Shown piece after piece: positions 37,728-47,103 of a stretch of 64,000 nucleotides of DNA (positions are counted from its first letter, which is position 1; every line of letters begins with the position of its first letter). The notes under the pieces were generated by a model. That model was not told the origin of the DNA and made no database searches. It saw only the letters and a list, made by a program, of their open reading frames with translations. The DNA comes from DATFMH01 sp035267045. GTDB taxonomy: Bacteria; Bacteroidota; Rhodothermia; Balneolales; DATFMH01. Made by a program: the position numbers and the translations under genes. The stretch is from assembly GCA_035267045.1 (NCBI GenBank), contig DATFMH010000220.1:18399-82398 (forward strand). Direction: 5' to 3'.

Positions 37728-39041
37728 ATGTTTCCGATTGTATCCATAGTAGGAAGACCGAACGTTGGAAAGTCAACTCTTTTCAATCGTCTTATTGGTC
37801 AACGTAAAGCCATCGTACATGATTCCTATGGCGTGACCCGCGACCGTCATTACGGAGAGGTATTTTGGAATGGCCGGGATTTTCATATTATAGATACCGG
37901 TGGATATATACCTGATGATCCCGACCTCATGGTCTCTGGTGTACGTGAACAGGTTAGGTATGCCATTGAAGAATCGGACGTAATTATTTTTATGGTTGAT
38001 GTTGAAGTCGGCCTGAATGAACTGGACAGGTCAGTAGCCAATATGCTGCGCAAATATGATAAACCGGTTGTTCTGGTTGCCAATAAGGCGGATAATGCTA
38101 CTAAAGCTCTGAATGCCTCTGAATTCTATGAGTTAGGCATGGACGAGATTATGGTCATCTCATCAATCAGCGGAACCGGTACCGGTGATCTGTTGGATAA
38201 AGTAGTTGATCTGTTGCCCGAAGATAAAAATTCAGAAGAAGAGGTAACGGATACACCCAGATTAGCGATTATCGGCCGGCCAAATGTCGGGAAAAGCAGC
38301 CTTGTGAATACCTTATTACGTGATAAGCGAAGTATAGTCTCTGAAATAGCTGGCACAACACGCGATTCTATTAACAGTAAACTTAAATATGACAACCGGG
38401 AATACATACTGGTTGACACGGCCGGGTTACGAAAAAGAACAAAAGTTAAAGAGGGTATCGAGTTTTACAGTACCTTGCGGTCATTTAATGCTATCAGGGA
38501 ATGTGATGTAGCCATTTTGTTAATAGACGCCACTCAAGGCTTTGAATCTCAGGATATTAAGGTTCTTCGAGAAGCGGAGAAATTCAATAAAGGTATTATC
38601 ATTGTCATCAATAAATGGGATATAGTTGAAAAAGACCATAAGTTATTCAAGGATTATGTTGAAGCAATTTATGCACGTATACCGAATATGAAATATATCC
38701 CTGTAATATCCATATCTGCATTAACCGGTCAGAGAGTTCATAAAATTATTGATCTGGTTGATCATGTTTTAGAAGAACGAAAAAAGAGTATCCCGACAGG
38801 GAAATTCAATAAATTTCTTGAACGAATATTAGAAGAACGTCCGTTACCATATAAAAGGGGACATCAATTGAAATTAAAATATGGTACCCAGGTAAAAGCT
38901 AATCCACCGGTATTTGCTTTCTTTATGAATCGTCCTCGTGATATACCGGCTAATTATCGTAAATATATTGAATCCAAAATAAGAGGAGCCTTTTCGTTTG
39001 AAGGAGTACCTATTACATTAACTTTTAAAGAGAAATCATAA
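37728..39041 (+). CDS. der: Ribosome-assembly GTPase Der (EngA)
   Basis: 437-residue protein with two consecutive GTPase domains and a KH-like end, needed for 50S subunit assembly. Domain 1: GRPNVGKSTLFN, DTGGY, NKAD. Domain 2: GRPNVGKSSLVN, DTAGLRKR, NKWD. The C-terminal KH-like part has NKFLERILEERPLPYKRGHQLKLKY in two pieces and NRPRDIPANYRKYIE. The ATG at 37728 puts VSIVGRPNVGKS at the expected position. A NuoI-like gene follows 107 bases downstream. Confidence 0.97.
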   Translation: MFPIVSIVGRPNVGKSTLFNRLIGQRKAIVHDSYGVTRDRHYGEVFWNGRDFHIIDTGGYIPDDPDLMVSGVREQVRYAIEESDVIIFMVDVEVGLNELDRSVANMLRKYDKPVVLVANKADNATKALNASEFYELGMDEIMVISSISGTGTGDLLDKVVDLLPEDKNSEEEVTDTPRLAIIGRPNVGKSSLVNTLLRDKRSIVSEIAGTTRDSINSKLKYDNREYILVDTAGLRKRTKVKEGIEFYSTLRSFNAIRECDVAILLIDATQGFESQDIKVLREAEKFNKGIIIVINKWDIVEKDHKLFKDYVEAIYARIPNMKYIPVISISALTGQRVHKIIDLVDHVLEERKKSIPTGKFNKFLERILEERPLPYKRGHQLKLKYGTQVKANPPVFAFFMNRPRDIPANYRKYIESKIRGAFSFEGVPITLTFKEKS

Positions 39042-39147
39042 AGATTTGTAATTTGTCTTTGATTGAAAGATCAATAAGATTTATTTTCATACATTGAAAA
39101 ATAAACAGGCTAAACCGGAAATTTTTGAAAGATTTTAAAGGTATCAG

Positions 39148-39822
39148 ATGCCAAAGAATTTAGAGAAACCAGTATTAAATGCGTTAAATAAAAATTATAA
39201 AAACGAACGCAAATTAAATTTTCTCGAGAAAATTTATCTACCTGAAATTATTAAAGGGCTTTGGTATAGCATCAAACAGATGTTTCAGCCAAAATTCACA
39301 ATGCAATATCCCGAGGAACAATGGGATCCACCTGCCATATTCAGAGGACGTCCTGTTCTTGTTAAAGACCAGGGAAGAGAAAGATGTGTGGCGTGTGGAC
39401 TGTGTGCCCGTGCCTGTCCACCTTTAGCCATAAGCATGCAGGCCAATGAAGATGCTGAAGATCCTAAAGAGCGTTTTCCCGATTTCTTTGAAATAAACAT
39501 GCTGCGATGTATTTATTGCGGATATTGTGAAGAAGTTTGTCCTGAAGAAGCAATCGTAATGAGTAAGGATTTCGACCTGGTATTCGAATCTCGTGAAGAA
39601 GCTATATATGATAAAGAGCGTCTTCTTGTTCCTAAAGAAGATTTAAAAGAACGTCTTGATTTCTTGCGGGATTATAAGAATCGTCAATTTGGTCAGTTTT
39701 GGGATTTCCAGGAAGAAAATAATATTCATTCGGTAAGAAATCGTGATAAACGATGGGAGACAAGCTTATCGTTGGTTGAAATGCTTGAAGCAAAGCGTGA
39801 AAAAGAGCAACAACCGGCATAA
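39148..39822 (+). CDS. NuoI-like 2x[4Fe-4S] ferredoxin
   Basis: 224-residue protein with two [4Fe-4S] motifs, CVACGLCARACPP and CIYCGYCEEVCPEEA, followed by SKDFDLVFESREEAIYDK, a stretch typical of complex I subunit NuoI. The N-terminal helix region GLWYSIKQMFQPKFTMQYPEE matches NuoI, and a C-terminal extension (RDKRWETSLSLVEML) lengthens it past the usual 160-180 residues. No other nuo gene is in the window. It may be an isolated subunit of complex I encoded away from the main operon, or an independent ferredoxin. A DinB-like gene follows. Confidence 0.88.
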   Translation: MPKNLEKPVLNALNKNYKNERKLNFLEKIYLPEIIKGLWYSIKQMFQPKFTMQYPEEQWDPPAIFRGRPVLVKDQGRERCVACGLCARACPPLAISMQANEDAEDPKERFPDFFEINMLRCIYCGYCEEVCPEEAIVMSKDFDLVFESREEAIYDKERLLVPKEDLKERLDFLRDYKNRQFGQFWDFQEENNIHSVRNRDKRWETSLSLVEMLEAKREKEQQPA

Positions 39823-39892
39823 GCATAACCACTGAATGATCAGCTAATAATCGAATCAACACAGATGACGTTATCTCCGGACATGGAATCCA

Positions 39893-40390
39893 ATGGAATT
39901 TAACAAGCAAAATCTGGAGTATCTTATTGAGGATGCCACATATCTTCAGGATGAAATTGAAGCGCTTAAGTACGTTATACATGACATCCCATTTGATGAA
40001 AAACCGGGTGATGAAGATTCTATAATAGAGATGATCGCCCTGATAGATCATGCCCAATTAACTTATTATCGGCCAATACTCGAAACGTTTCGATCTGCGA
40101 AAAATCCGAATTTTTCAAATATTAAACCGGATTTCAGACGTTCTTTTCAATTCGGGTTATCAGAAGAACTTACGGTCGATAAGGTTTTAAATAAAATTAT
40201 CAAACATAGGGCAGCTTTACTGAATATAGCTCATGATATCCCGGTAATTGCGTGGCAGAAAAAGGGGATATTAAACGGTGAAGAGATCTCCCTGTTCGAC
40301 ATATTTCAGGAAATGATTGTGTTTGAGAGGAACCAATTGAAAAAAGTTGCAGATAGGGTTATGGCACTGGGGAGTGAACGTAAAAATTAA
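39893..40390 (+). CDS. DinB-like four-helix protein, uncharacterised
   Basis: 165-residue soluble, helical protein. The layout (NLEYLIEDATYLQDEIEALKYVI, a second helix with LIDHAQLTYYRPIL, and a last helix VFERNQLKKVADRVM) resembles the DinB/YfiT metal-binding fold. The first metal His may be in IDHAQ, but the usual His pair of the last helix is replaced by Glu and Asn, so metal binding is doubtful. A weak similarity is all I claim. It is followed 30 bases later by the membrane-protein gene on the same strand. Confidence 0.65.
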   Translation: MEFNKQNLEYLIEDATYLQDEIEALKYVIHDIPFDEKPGDEDSIIEMIALIDHAQLTYYRPILETFRSAKNPNFSNIKPDFRRSFQFGLSEELTVDKVLNKIIKHRAALLNIAHDIPVIAWQKKGILNGEEISLFDIFQEMIVFERNQLKKVADRVMALGSERKN

Positions 40391-40419
40391 TTAGAACCAT
40401 TAATTAAATCGGTGTCTAA

Positions 40420-41064
40420 GTGAATAATTCATATAATATTTTCACTTTTATCCTGCTATTAGCGGCTGTTTATTCTACAACCAGGATATTAATTAAAGCT
40501 TATCAAAGTAAAGAATCTGTTTTCTATCTATATGGAGGAGGCGGAATCGCATTAATAATTACACTACTCGGCAGGCCTGTTAATGCCATAATCAATAATA
40601 TTGGAATCAACGGAAGTGAAGAATCGGTATATATTTGGGGAAGTGTTATTACCATTGCTTTTGTTTTAAGTGGTTTAATGCTCTTAATACGCAACTCAAA
40701 ACCCGAATTTGCCAGGTTCCCGGGTGTTTTTGTAGGGTTACCGTTATTATTAATACTGTCATTTCCATTCGTAGCTGATAGTATGATTATAATGTATTGG
40801 CTTATAGGTATTTATGAAGCATGTGCCATTATTGTGGCTATCATGATGCATTCGGTTTTAAGTTTGAAGAATCATGCTAATTATATCGTTCTCGGGGGGA
40901 TTGGTATACTATTGCTTGCTTATCTTTTTTATTGGCTTCCAGTGGAATTATTTAGATCGGAACCTGCGTTATGGCAAACGGTACTTGCAATAGGTATTAT
41001 TGTAACAATCCATGGATATGAAAAATTAGAAACGACCCAACGTGATGAATCCATGGCAACTTAA
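40420..41064 (+). CDS. Multi-pass membrane protein, uncharacterised
   Basis: 214 residues with about six or seven hydrophobic helices: near residues 5-20, 34-55, 70-87, 96-113, 118-142, 150-170 and 178-196, and a charged C-terminal tail. GTG at 40420 is the start, giving MNNSYNIFTF; no ATG lies in frame before the first helix. I recognise no family. It lies 30 bases after the DinB-like gene and 52 bases before the peroxiredoxin gene, and could be co-transcribed with either. Confidence 0.7.
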   Translation: MNNSYNIFTFILLLAAVYSTTRILIKAYQSKESVFYLYGGGGIALIITLLGRPVNAIINNIGINGSEESVYIWGSVITIAFVLSGLMLLIRNSKPEFARFPGVFVGLPLLLILSFPFVADSMIIMYWLIGIYEACAIIVAIMMHSVLSLKNHANYIVLGGIGILLLAYLFYWLPVELFRSEPALWQTVLAIGIIVTIHGYEKLETTQRDESMAT

Positions 41065-41115
41065 CATAAAATGGGCAAATAATTTATTAATTAAATCATC
41101 TAAAAGGAGATAATA

Positions 41116-41595
41116 ATGGCTTTAAAAGAAGGAGATGCAGCACCTGGTTTTACCTTGAAGAATACCGAAGGCGAAGAAATATCATTATCAGATTATAAAG
41201 GGGATAAGAATGTACTTATTTTGTTTTTTCCTCTGGCATTTACCGGCGTTTGCACCAAAGAGATGTGCAGTACACGGGATAACTTAAAAGAATATGAAAA
41301 TCTGGACGCTGAAATTTTATCTATCAGCGTAGACAGTCAATTCACACTTAAAGAGTTTAAAAAGGCTAATAATTTAAATTTTAACCTTTTGAGTGACTTC
41401 AATAAGGAAACTGCTGAAAAGTATGGCGCTTTATACGAAGATTTTCTGGGCTTGCATGGCGTAGCTAAACGATCAGCATTTGTTGTGAATAAAGATGGTG
41501 AAATTAAATATGCTGAAGTCCTTGAAAACGCCGGTGACTTACCGGATTTCGATGCAATAAAGGATGCTATTAGCGAAACCGTTGAATCCGCATAA
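41116..41595 (+). CDS. Peroxiredoxin (AhpC/TSA, AhpE-like)
   Basis: 159-residue thiol peroxidase reducing hydroperoxides. The peroxidatic site FPLAFTGVCTKEMC contains the Thr/Cys pair, with a nearby second Cys four residues on; the active-site arginine sits in KRSAFVV. Length and the PLAFTxVC form resemble the AhpE/one-cysteine group. A strong Shine-Dalgarno AAGGAGA lies five bases before ATG, unusual in this window. The gene ends before a hairpin terminator. Confidence 0.93.
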   Translation: MALKEGDAAPGFTLKNTEGEEISLSDYKGDKNVLILFFPLAFTGVCTKEMCSTRDNLKEYENLDAEILSISVDSQFTLKEFKKANNLNFNLLSDFNKETAEKYGALYEDFLGLHGVAKRSAFVVNKDGEIKYAEVLENAGDLPDFDAIKDAISETVESA

Positions 41596-41648
41596 TTATT
41601 TTAGACGGATCTAACGGTCAACTTATTATTATAAAAGCTTTAAAATGG

Positions 41649-41686
41649 AAAGGCGTATAGTTCATTACGAATTATGCGCCTTTTTT
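41649..41686 (+). terminator. Intrinsic terminator after the peroxiredoxin gene
   Basis: AAAGGCGTATA (41649-41659) pairs with TATGCGCCTTT (41673-41683), with one G-U pair, and is followed by a T-run to 41686. It lies 54 bases after the peroxiredoxin stop. Confidence 0.85.
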
Positions 41687-42166
41687 ATAGTATAATTGAT
41701 ATACAATGAACATTATTAATATCTATTCACAATGTAAGGGAATAAGGGATCCTGAGTATTTAATATTATAACTTTACATAATATATATTATACGACATTT
41801 ATAAACTACAGAATATCAGGTTCTGTAAATTTGATATTTTAACCTGTGCACATCAGATCATTTTATATTTGAATTACCTTTGAATCCTTTTGCCAATTAT
41901 AGTCATCTTTAACACTCTGAAAACGATTTCATCTAACTGATTAGCGATTTAATACTAACCCATGAAATCATTCCATAAGTTTTCTGGAATCAGGTTACCA
42001 AAAACTCTACGGATATCAGAAATAAATACAACGGGATTCTTCATTTACCTGGTAATCCATCGAATAATATCATATAGGTCTTACAATATTGTATAAGGTT
42101 ACAACTAAAAACGGCGACTCGACATTACACCCACATGTATTAACGGCACATCTAATGATATATCAA
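41687..42166. other. Gene-free AT-rich spacer
   Basis: About 480 bases between the peroxiredoxin terminator and the convergent DUF308 gene. Apart from two small inverted repeats (TACAGAA/TTCTGTA at 41807-41827 and ATTCCA/TGGAAT near 41970-41990) I see no gene, RNA or repeat. Confidence 0.5.
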
Positions 42167-42631
42167 CTAATTAAATGGATAGTCCGCTTCATCGTTACGA
42201 TATTGTTGAAACAATTCAAATAACTGGCGCAGGCCGTAAATTAACAGAAACAATCCGGCCAAATAGGCAATACTGCCGGGATGCATAAATAAAATCAGGG
42301 CTATAAGTAAGGCAAATACTCCGAGCCACGTCAGGCTGGCCGTCAGAATAGAAATTATCCCAAAAATGATCATAAATAGGGCAAATGTAACCGGAATTAG
42401 CTCCGGATAAATCAATATGAAGATCCCGGCAACGGCCGATGATGCAGCTAAAAAAGAATTACCCTTGAAATAAATGGTCAGTAGTGCCCATAGCAGGAAA
42501 AATCCTCCTACAAGCATATACAACCAGTTTGGCCATATCAAAGTGAAAATACCGGCTATAACAGCAAATATTCCGTGTATGAAGGGTTTCTGCCCTTGTT
42601 TCTCCTGTATTAAAATAAAAAAAGATGCCAT
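42167..42631 (-). CDS. HdeD-like (DUF308) membrane protein
   Basis: 154-residue membrane protein with about six helices arranged as short repeated units: GIFAVIAGIFTLIWPNW, then AVAGIFILIYPELI and ALLIALILFMHPGSI. The repeated G-x-x-hydrophobic...(W/Y/H)P pattern is that of DUF308/HdeD proteins, linked in enteric bacteria to acid resistance. It ends with a charged tail. Its start lies about 100 bases after the stop of the RND pump gene on the same strand, so it may be co-transcribed. Confidence 0.82.
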   Translation of the reverse strand: MASFFILIQEKQGQKPFIHGIFAVIAGIFTLIWPNWLYMLVGGFFLLWALLTIYFKGNSFLAASSAVAGIFILIYPELIPVTFALFMIIFGIISILTASLTWLGVFALLIALILFMHPGSIAYLAGLFLLIYGLRQLFELFQQYRNDEADYPFN

Positions 42632-42727
42632 AATCGGGATAAGATATTAGTAGAATAGTATTTACAATGATTCTTTACCAAAAATTCCGAATAAAAGCCG
42701 GGATATACAAATAGAAATAAGTCAGCT

Positions 42728-45700
42728 TCATTCCTTGTTTTCGCCATTACCCAATTCTTCTTCATAACGCAAAATATCCTCAAATTCATCCTGTTTACCT
42801 GGAACATAACTGTCTTTTTCGATCCAATCGTAGATCGTTGGTAATACCAGTAATGTTAATAAAGTCGAAGTGATCAAACCGCCAATTACAACCGTAGCCA
42901 ACGGCCGTTGCACTTCCGAACCTGGGCCGACATTAAAAGCCATAGGAATAAATCCCAGGCTGGCTACTAATGCTGTCATTAGAACAGGACGCAACCGATC
43001 GGCCGAACCATGAATTACGGAATCACGAACAGTATGACCACGTGCCCGAAGATCATTCAAATGTGCTATTAAAACAATACCATTTAGAACAGCCACTCCA
43101 AACAGGGCCACAAATCCTATACTTGCTGAAACGGATAAATATAAACCTCTCAGCCAAAGGAAAAATATCCCACCGGATAACGCGAAAGGTAGATTTAGAA
43201 AGATCAGGAAAGTATATCGTATCTCACCAAACATAATATACAGGAGTCCTAAAATGATAAATAAAGATAGCGGAACTACAATTAACAAATGATTCATTGC
43301 CCGCTGTTGATTTTCAAAAGCACCGCCATATTCTACAAAATTTCCGGCGGGTATCGTTATATTTTGGTCGATTGCATTTTGCAGGTTTGCCACATATGTA
43401 CCGATATCAATTCCCTTTATATTGATACCCACAATGACTCTTCGCCAGCCATTTTCCCTGACTATTTCCCGGGGACCTTCTTGCGGGGTTATTTGTGCCA
43501 CTTCCTTAAGGGGAATATTTCCACCTGTAGATAAATGAACGGGTAATTCCATAATATCCTGGAAGCTGTTACGAATATTCTCCGGATACCGCAACATAAT
43601 GTCGAAACGCCTCTGCCCTTCAAAAACCTGTCCGGCTACCTGCCCGCCAACTCCCATTTCTATTACACGCTGTACATCATCCACATTTAAGCCATAAGCA
43701 GCAACAGCGTCTCTATTAATAGTTATGTTCAAGTAAGGTTGTCCGGCCGTGTGTTCCAAAAAAAAGTTATCCGTGCCTTCAAGACCGGGTAATAAACGGG
43801 TAATTTGTGTCCCTAAAGTATTGAGTGCATCCAGATCTTCCCCAAAAACCTTAACCGCTATATCCGATTTCACTCCACTGGTTAATTCATCAACCCGCAT
43901 AGCAATGGGTTGTGTAAAGTTATAGGATAATCCCGGTTCGGATTCCAGATATGGGCGTATATTATTTGTTATTTTTTCTTTAGTCATCCCTTTTCGCCAT
44001 TTTTCACGCGATTTGAGAATTACCCATACATCCGTTTGATGGACCCCCATCCAGTCATTTGCTAAATCAGATCGTCCGGTTTTGGGAACGACCGCCTTTA
44101 TCTCAGGTATATTCTGTATCAAATTAGCGGCAAGCCAATTGGCATTATTCATGGATTCATCAAGTGTAACGGATGGCAAACGAACCTGTTCGATGAGAAT
44201 AGACCCCTCGTCTAATTCAGGCAGGAATTCCGTACCTAAAAATGGTAGCATTATAATTGACAAGGCAAATACAGCCAAAGCCACCGAAATCGTAATCCAT
44301 TTATGATTCACACATTTCTTTAAGAAGTTACGATAACGGGGTACCAGCCAGTCTACCACATAATTCTTACGCATTTTAACGCCTTTTCGGAATACTAAAG
44401 CGGATATAGCCGGAATATAGACAAGAGCAAGTATTAATGACCCAAAAACGGCCGTAGCCACCGTAATGGCCATTGGACGGAATAATATTCCCTCCATACC
44501 AGAGAATGTCATGATGGGCACATAAACCATCAAAATGATTAACACACCGAAAAATATGGGCCGGGCCACTTCATGAGCGGCTCTCCTTATCGTCAATAAC
44601 ACAGGTTGCTCTTTATTATGCTGAAGCTTGTGCACAATGTTTTCAACCATCACAACGGAACCATCTACAACCATACCAAAGTCAATAGCGCCCAGACTCA
44701 TAAGATTGGCAGCTAAACCAACTTCTCGCATACCAATAAACGCAAAAAGCATGGATAAAGGAATTACGGATGCTACGACAATGGCACCGGTTATTTCTCC
44801 GAGTAACAAGAGCAATACCGCTATTACGAAAAAGCCGCCTTCCACTAAATTTGTTGTTACAGTGTGGGTCGTCCGCTCTACCAGGTCAGATTGATCATAA
44901 AACTTCTCAACTTTAACACCTTGAGGCAGGTTCTTGTTGATACCTGCAATCTTCTTGTCAATGGCTCGTATTACCTCTCTCCCATTACCGCCCCTTAGCA
45001 TCATAACAATACCGGTAACAATCTCACCTTTCCCATTCTGCGTAACACCGCCCTGACGCAATTGTTTACCTATTGATACCTTTGCCAAATCCCTCAAATA
45101 GACAGGCCTGCCATCAATATTTGTAACGATGATTTCTTCGATATCTTTCTGATTCCTGATTTGGCCAAATCCCCGTATGATATACTGTTCCCTATTATGT
45201 TCTAAATAATTGCCACCGGAAACACTGTTATTATTGGCAATAGCATCAAAAACTTCCCTTAAACCGATATTGAAAGCCCTGATTTTTTCCGGCTCAACGG
45301 TTACAGAATATTGTTTAACGAAACCACCGAACGAGTTTATTTCAGTAACTCCTTTAACTGTTTTGAGCTGAGGCGCTATAATCCAATCCTGAATAGTTCG
45401 AAGCTCTGTAAGAGATTGCCCTTCCCCTTTTACCCCATACTGATAAATCTCCCCTAAAGCAGTAGAAATCGGGCCCAGTGTAGGATTGGAGACCCCTGGC
45501 GGTAACTCATTTGCAACATTTTGCAATCGTTGGCTTACCAGCTGCCGGGCAAAATAAATATCAGTTCCTTCATCAAATTGTATATTGACAATGGATAAGC
45601 CGAACTGTGATATGGAACGTACATGCTGAACATCCGGTAATCCATTCATGGATTGTTCGATTGGAAAACTGACCAGTTTTTCGACATCGAATGGCGAATA

Positions 45701-45868
45701 CCGTCCGGATTTGGTTATAACAAGAACTTGAACCGGCGTTACATCCGGCAGGGAATTGATCGGGATATTTCGAAGAGCATCAAAACCTGCACCCGCCATG
45801 AGTAAAATCAGGGCGAGAGCAACGAATTTTTGACGCAAGCTGAAATCAATAATTCGACTGAGTATCAT
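42728..45868 (-). CDS. CzcA-type heavy-metal RND efflux pump
   Basis: 1046-residue inner-membrane proton/metal antiporter. It has the RND layout: one N-terminal helix, a large periplasmic loop, a block of helices with GAIDFGMVVDGSVVMVEN, a second periplasmic loop, and the last helices. The DFG...DG...EN pattern in helix 4 is typical of the Co/Zn/Cd (CzcA/HME1) class rather than the copper/silver class. It acts with the adaptor (45883) and TolC-like outer-membrane protein (47096), all in one minus-strand operon. Metal specificity is inference from that motif. Confidence 0.93.
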   Translation of the reverse strand: MILSRIIDFSLRQKFVALALILLMAGAGFDALRNIPINSLPDVTPVQVLVITKSGRYSPFDVEKLVSFPIEQSMNGLPDVQHVRSISQFGLSIVNIQFDEGTDIYFARQLVSQRLQNVANELPPGVSNPTLGPISTALGEIYQYGVKGEGQSLTELRTIQDWIIAPQLKTVKGVTEINSFGGFVKQYSVTVEPEKIRAFNIGLREVFDAIANNNSVSGGNYLEHNREQYIIRGFGQIRNQKDIEEIIVTNIDGRPVYLRDLAKVSIGKQLRQGGVTQNGKGEIVTGIVMMLRGGNGREVIRAIDKKIAGINKNLPQGVKVEKFYDQSDLVERTTHTVTTNLVEGGFFVIAVLLLLLGEITGAIVVASVIPLSMLFAFIGMREVGLAANLMSLGAIDFGMVVDGSVVMVENIVHKLQHNKEQPVLLTIRRAAHEVARPIFFGVLIILMVYVPIMTFSGMEGILFRPMAITVATAVFGSLILALVYIPAISALVFRKGVKMRKNYVVDWLVPRYRNFLKKCVNHKWITISVALAVFALSIIMLPFLGTEFLPELDEGSILIEQVRLPSVTLDESMNNANWLAANLIQNIPEIKAVVPKTGRSDLANDWMGVHQTDVWVILKSREKWRKGMTKEKITNNIRPYLESEPGLSYNFTQPIAMRVDELTSGVKSDIAVKVFGEDLDALNTLGTQITRLLPGLEGTDNFFLEHTAGQPYLNITINRDAVAAYGLNVDDVQRVIEMGVGGQVAGQVFEGQRRFDIMLRYPENIRNSFQDIMELPVHLSTGGNIPLKEVAQITPQEGPREIVRENGWRRVIVGINIKGIDIGTYVANLQNAIDQNITIPAGNFVEYGGAFENQQRAMNHLLIVVPLSLFIILGLLYIMFGEIRYTFLIFLNLPFALSGGIFFLWLRGLYLSVSASIGFVALFGVAVLNGIVLIAHLNDLRARGHTVRDSVIHGSADRLRPVLMTALVASLGFIPMAFNVGPGSEVQRPLATVVIGGLITSTLLTLLVLPTIYDWIEKDSYVPGKQDEFEDILRYEEELGNGENKE

Positions 45869-45882
45869 ATATTATTCCCAAA

Positions 45883-47103
45883 TTAATCGGCATATTCACT
45901 TAACCGGCTCAACGCTTTGAGTGAAAACACCTGATTTACTGCTAACTTCTCATTGGCTGCGAGTCCACTGTCGACGACCGCTTCATTTGAAGTTACTTTT
46001 CTAATGTGAATTAACCGTCTTTCATACCGGTTTGGATCAAGTTGTACAAAAACAGCTGGTTTTTTTTCTTCATACTCAACAGCACTTAACGGAATGACTA
46101 TAAGTTCCATAGGATATTCCGTTGATATATCAAGCTGCACATTTTGTCCGGCAATCGGCCAATTATTGAAGGTCTGAGCAATAATATTCACTACAATAGA
46201 TTTATTTTTTTCGTCCAAAGCAGGGTTAATGGTAGTTATTGCAGCCCTGATATTTATATCCCGGTTAAGTTTAGGATACACAATCAATGAATCGCCGGGT
46301 TTCAGATAAGTGGCATCTTCCGGAGGAACAAAACCTCTGATTAACACTTTTTGGGTATTTATGATGCTGAGCATTTTTTCATAAGCATTCACTGATTGTC
46401 CCAGGTCAATGAGATGTTCATCGATTGTACCATCAATTGGAGCTATTACCTTGAGTACAGGCTTGGATTCAGTACCAGTACGCCAATTGTCAATCTGATT
46501 CTGGGGAACTCCCAATGCCTTCAAACGCGCCAGTGCCGAGCGCTCAATAGCAACAGCCCTTGCATAATCCATTTCCGTTTTCTCCAGTGTCCTTTGCGGA
46601 CTTATCTTTTTCTCAACCAGAAGCTTGATCCTTTTCATCTGTTGTTCCTGGAAACGTGATTCTGCGTAGGCTTGAAGGTAAGCTGCGCCAAGATTTGCAA
46701 ATTCCAGACTCTCCAACTCAAGTAATATATCACCCTGTTTTACACTTTCACCTTCGTGGGCGTAAATTTTGACAACACGACCGTTAACCGGCGCACTCAC
46801 GATGGATATATGTCCGGGTGCACCTTGAACAACCCCTGGTGCCGATACCGTATAACGAAACTTTCGCTCTTGTACTTCATATGTTCGTATGGACAACTCA
46901 GAGGCCTGACGTTCCGTTAATTTCACTATCACAGTATCCTGTGCTGTTGCTGTTGTCGCTATTGATGGTGGCGGTGGTGCTTCCACATTGGTCTGTTGTT
47001 GTTGTTTCTTTCCGCACCCATATCCCAACATATACACCAATATGATGATGAGCGCAGGTACACAGTTCAGTCTGTTTCGTTTTATTATTAATCGTTTATT
47101 CAT
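45883..47103 (-). CDS. RND efflux periplasmic adaptor (CzcB-like lipoprotein)
   Basis: Membrane-fusion protein linking the CzcA-type pump to TolC. ATG 47103 overlaps the tolC-like stop by eight bases and gives a lipoprotein signal ending LGYGC (Cys31); a TTG at 47142 would add 13 residues. After a Pro-rich linker (APPPP) come the barrel-sandwich/lipoyl halves (VSAPVNGRVVKIYAHEGESVKQGDIL, in two parts, and VIAPIDGTIDEHLIDLGQSV), a helical hairpin between them, and beta-barrel domains ending in the LAANEKLAVNQVFSLKAL region. Second gene of the operon. Confidence 0.9.
   Translation of the reverse strand: MNKRLIIKRNRLNCVPALIIILVYMLGYGCGKKQQQQTNVEAPPPPSIATTATAQDTVIVKLTERQASELSIRTYEVQERKFRYTVSAPGVVQGAPGHISIVSAPVNGRVVKIYAHEGESVKQGDILLELESLEFANLGAAYLQAYAESRFQEQQMKRIKLLVEKKISPQRTLEKTEMDYARAVAIERSALARLKALGVPQNQIDNWRTGTESKPVLKVIAPIDGTIDEHLIDLGQSVNAYEKMLSIINTQKVLIRGFVPPEDATYLKPGDSLIVYPKLNRDINIRAAITTINPALDEKNKSIVVNIIAQTFNNWPIAGQNVQLDISTEYPMELIVIPLSAVEYEEKKPAVFVQLDPNRYERRLIHIRKVTSNEAVVDSGLAANEKLAVNQVFSLKALSRLSEYAD

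Noticed and set aside
42610..42807. 65-codon minus-strand frame overlapping the end of the RND pump gene
   Set aside because: It overlaps the pump gene's conserved C-terminus in another frame and shows no protein-like pattern.
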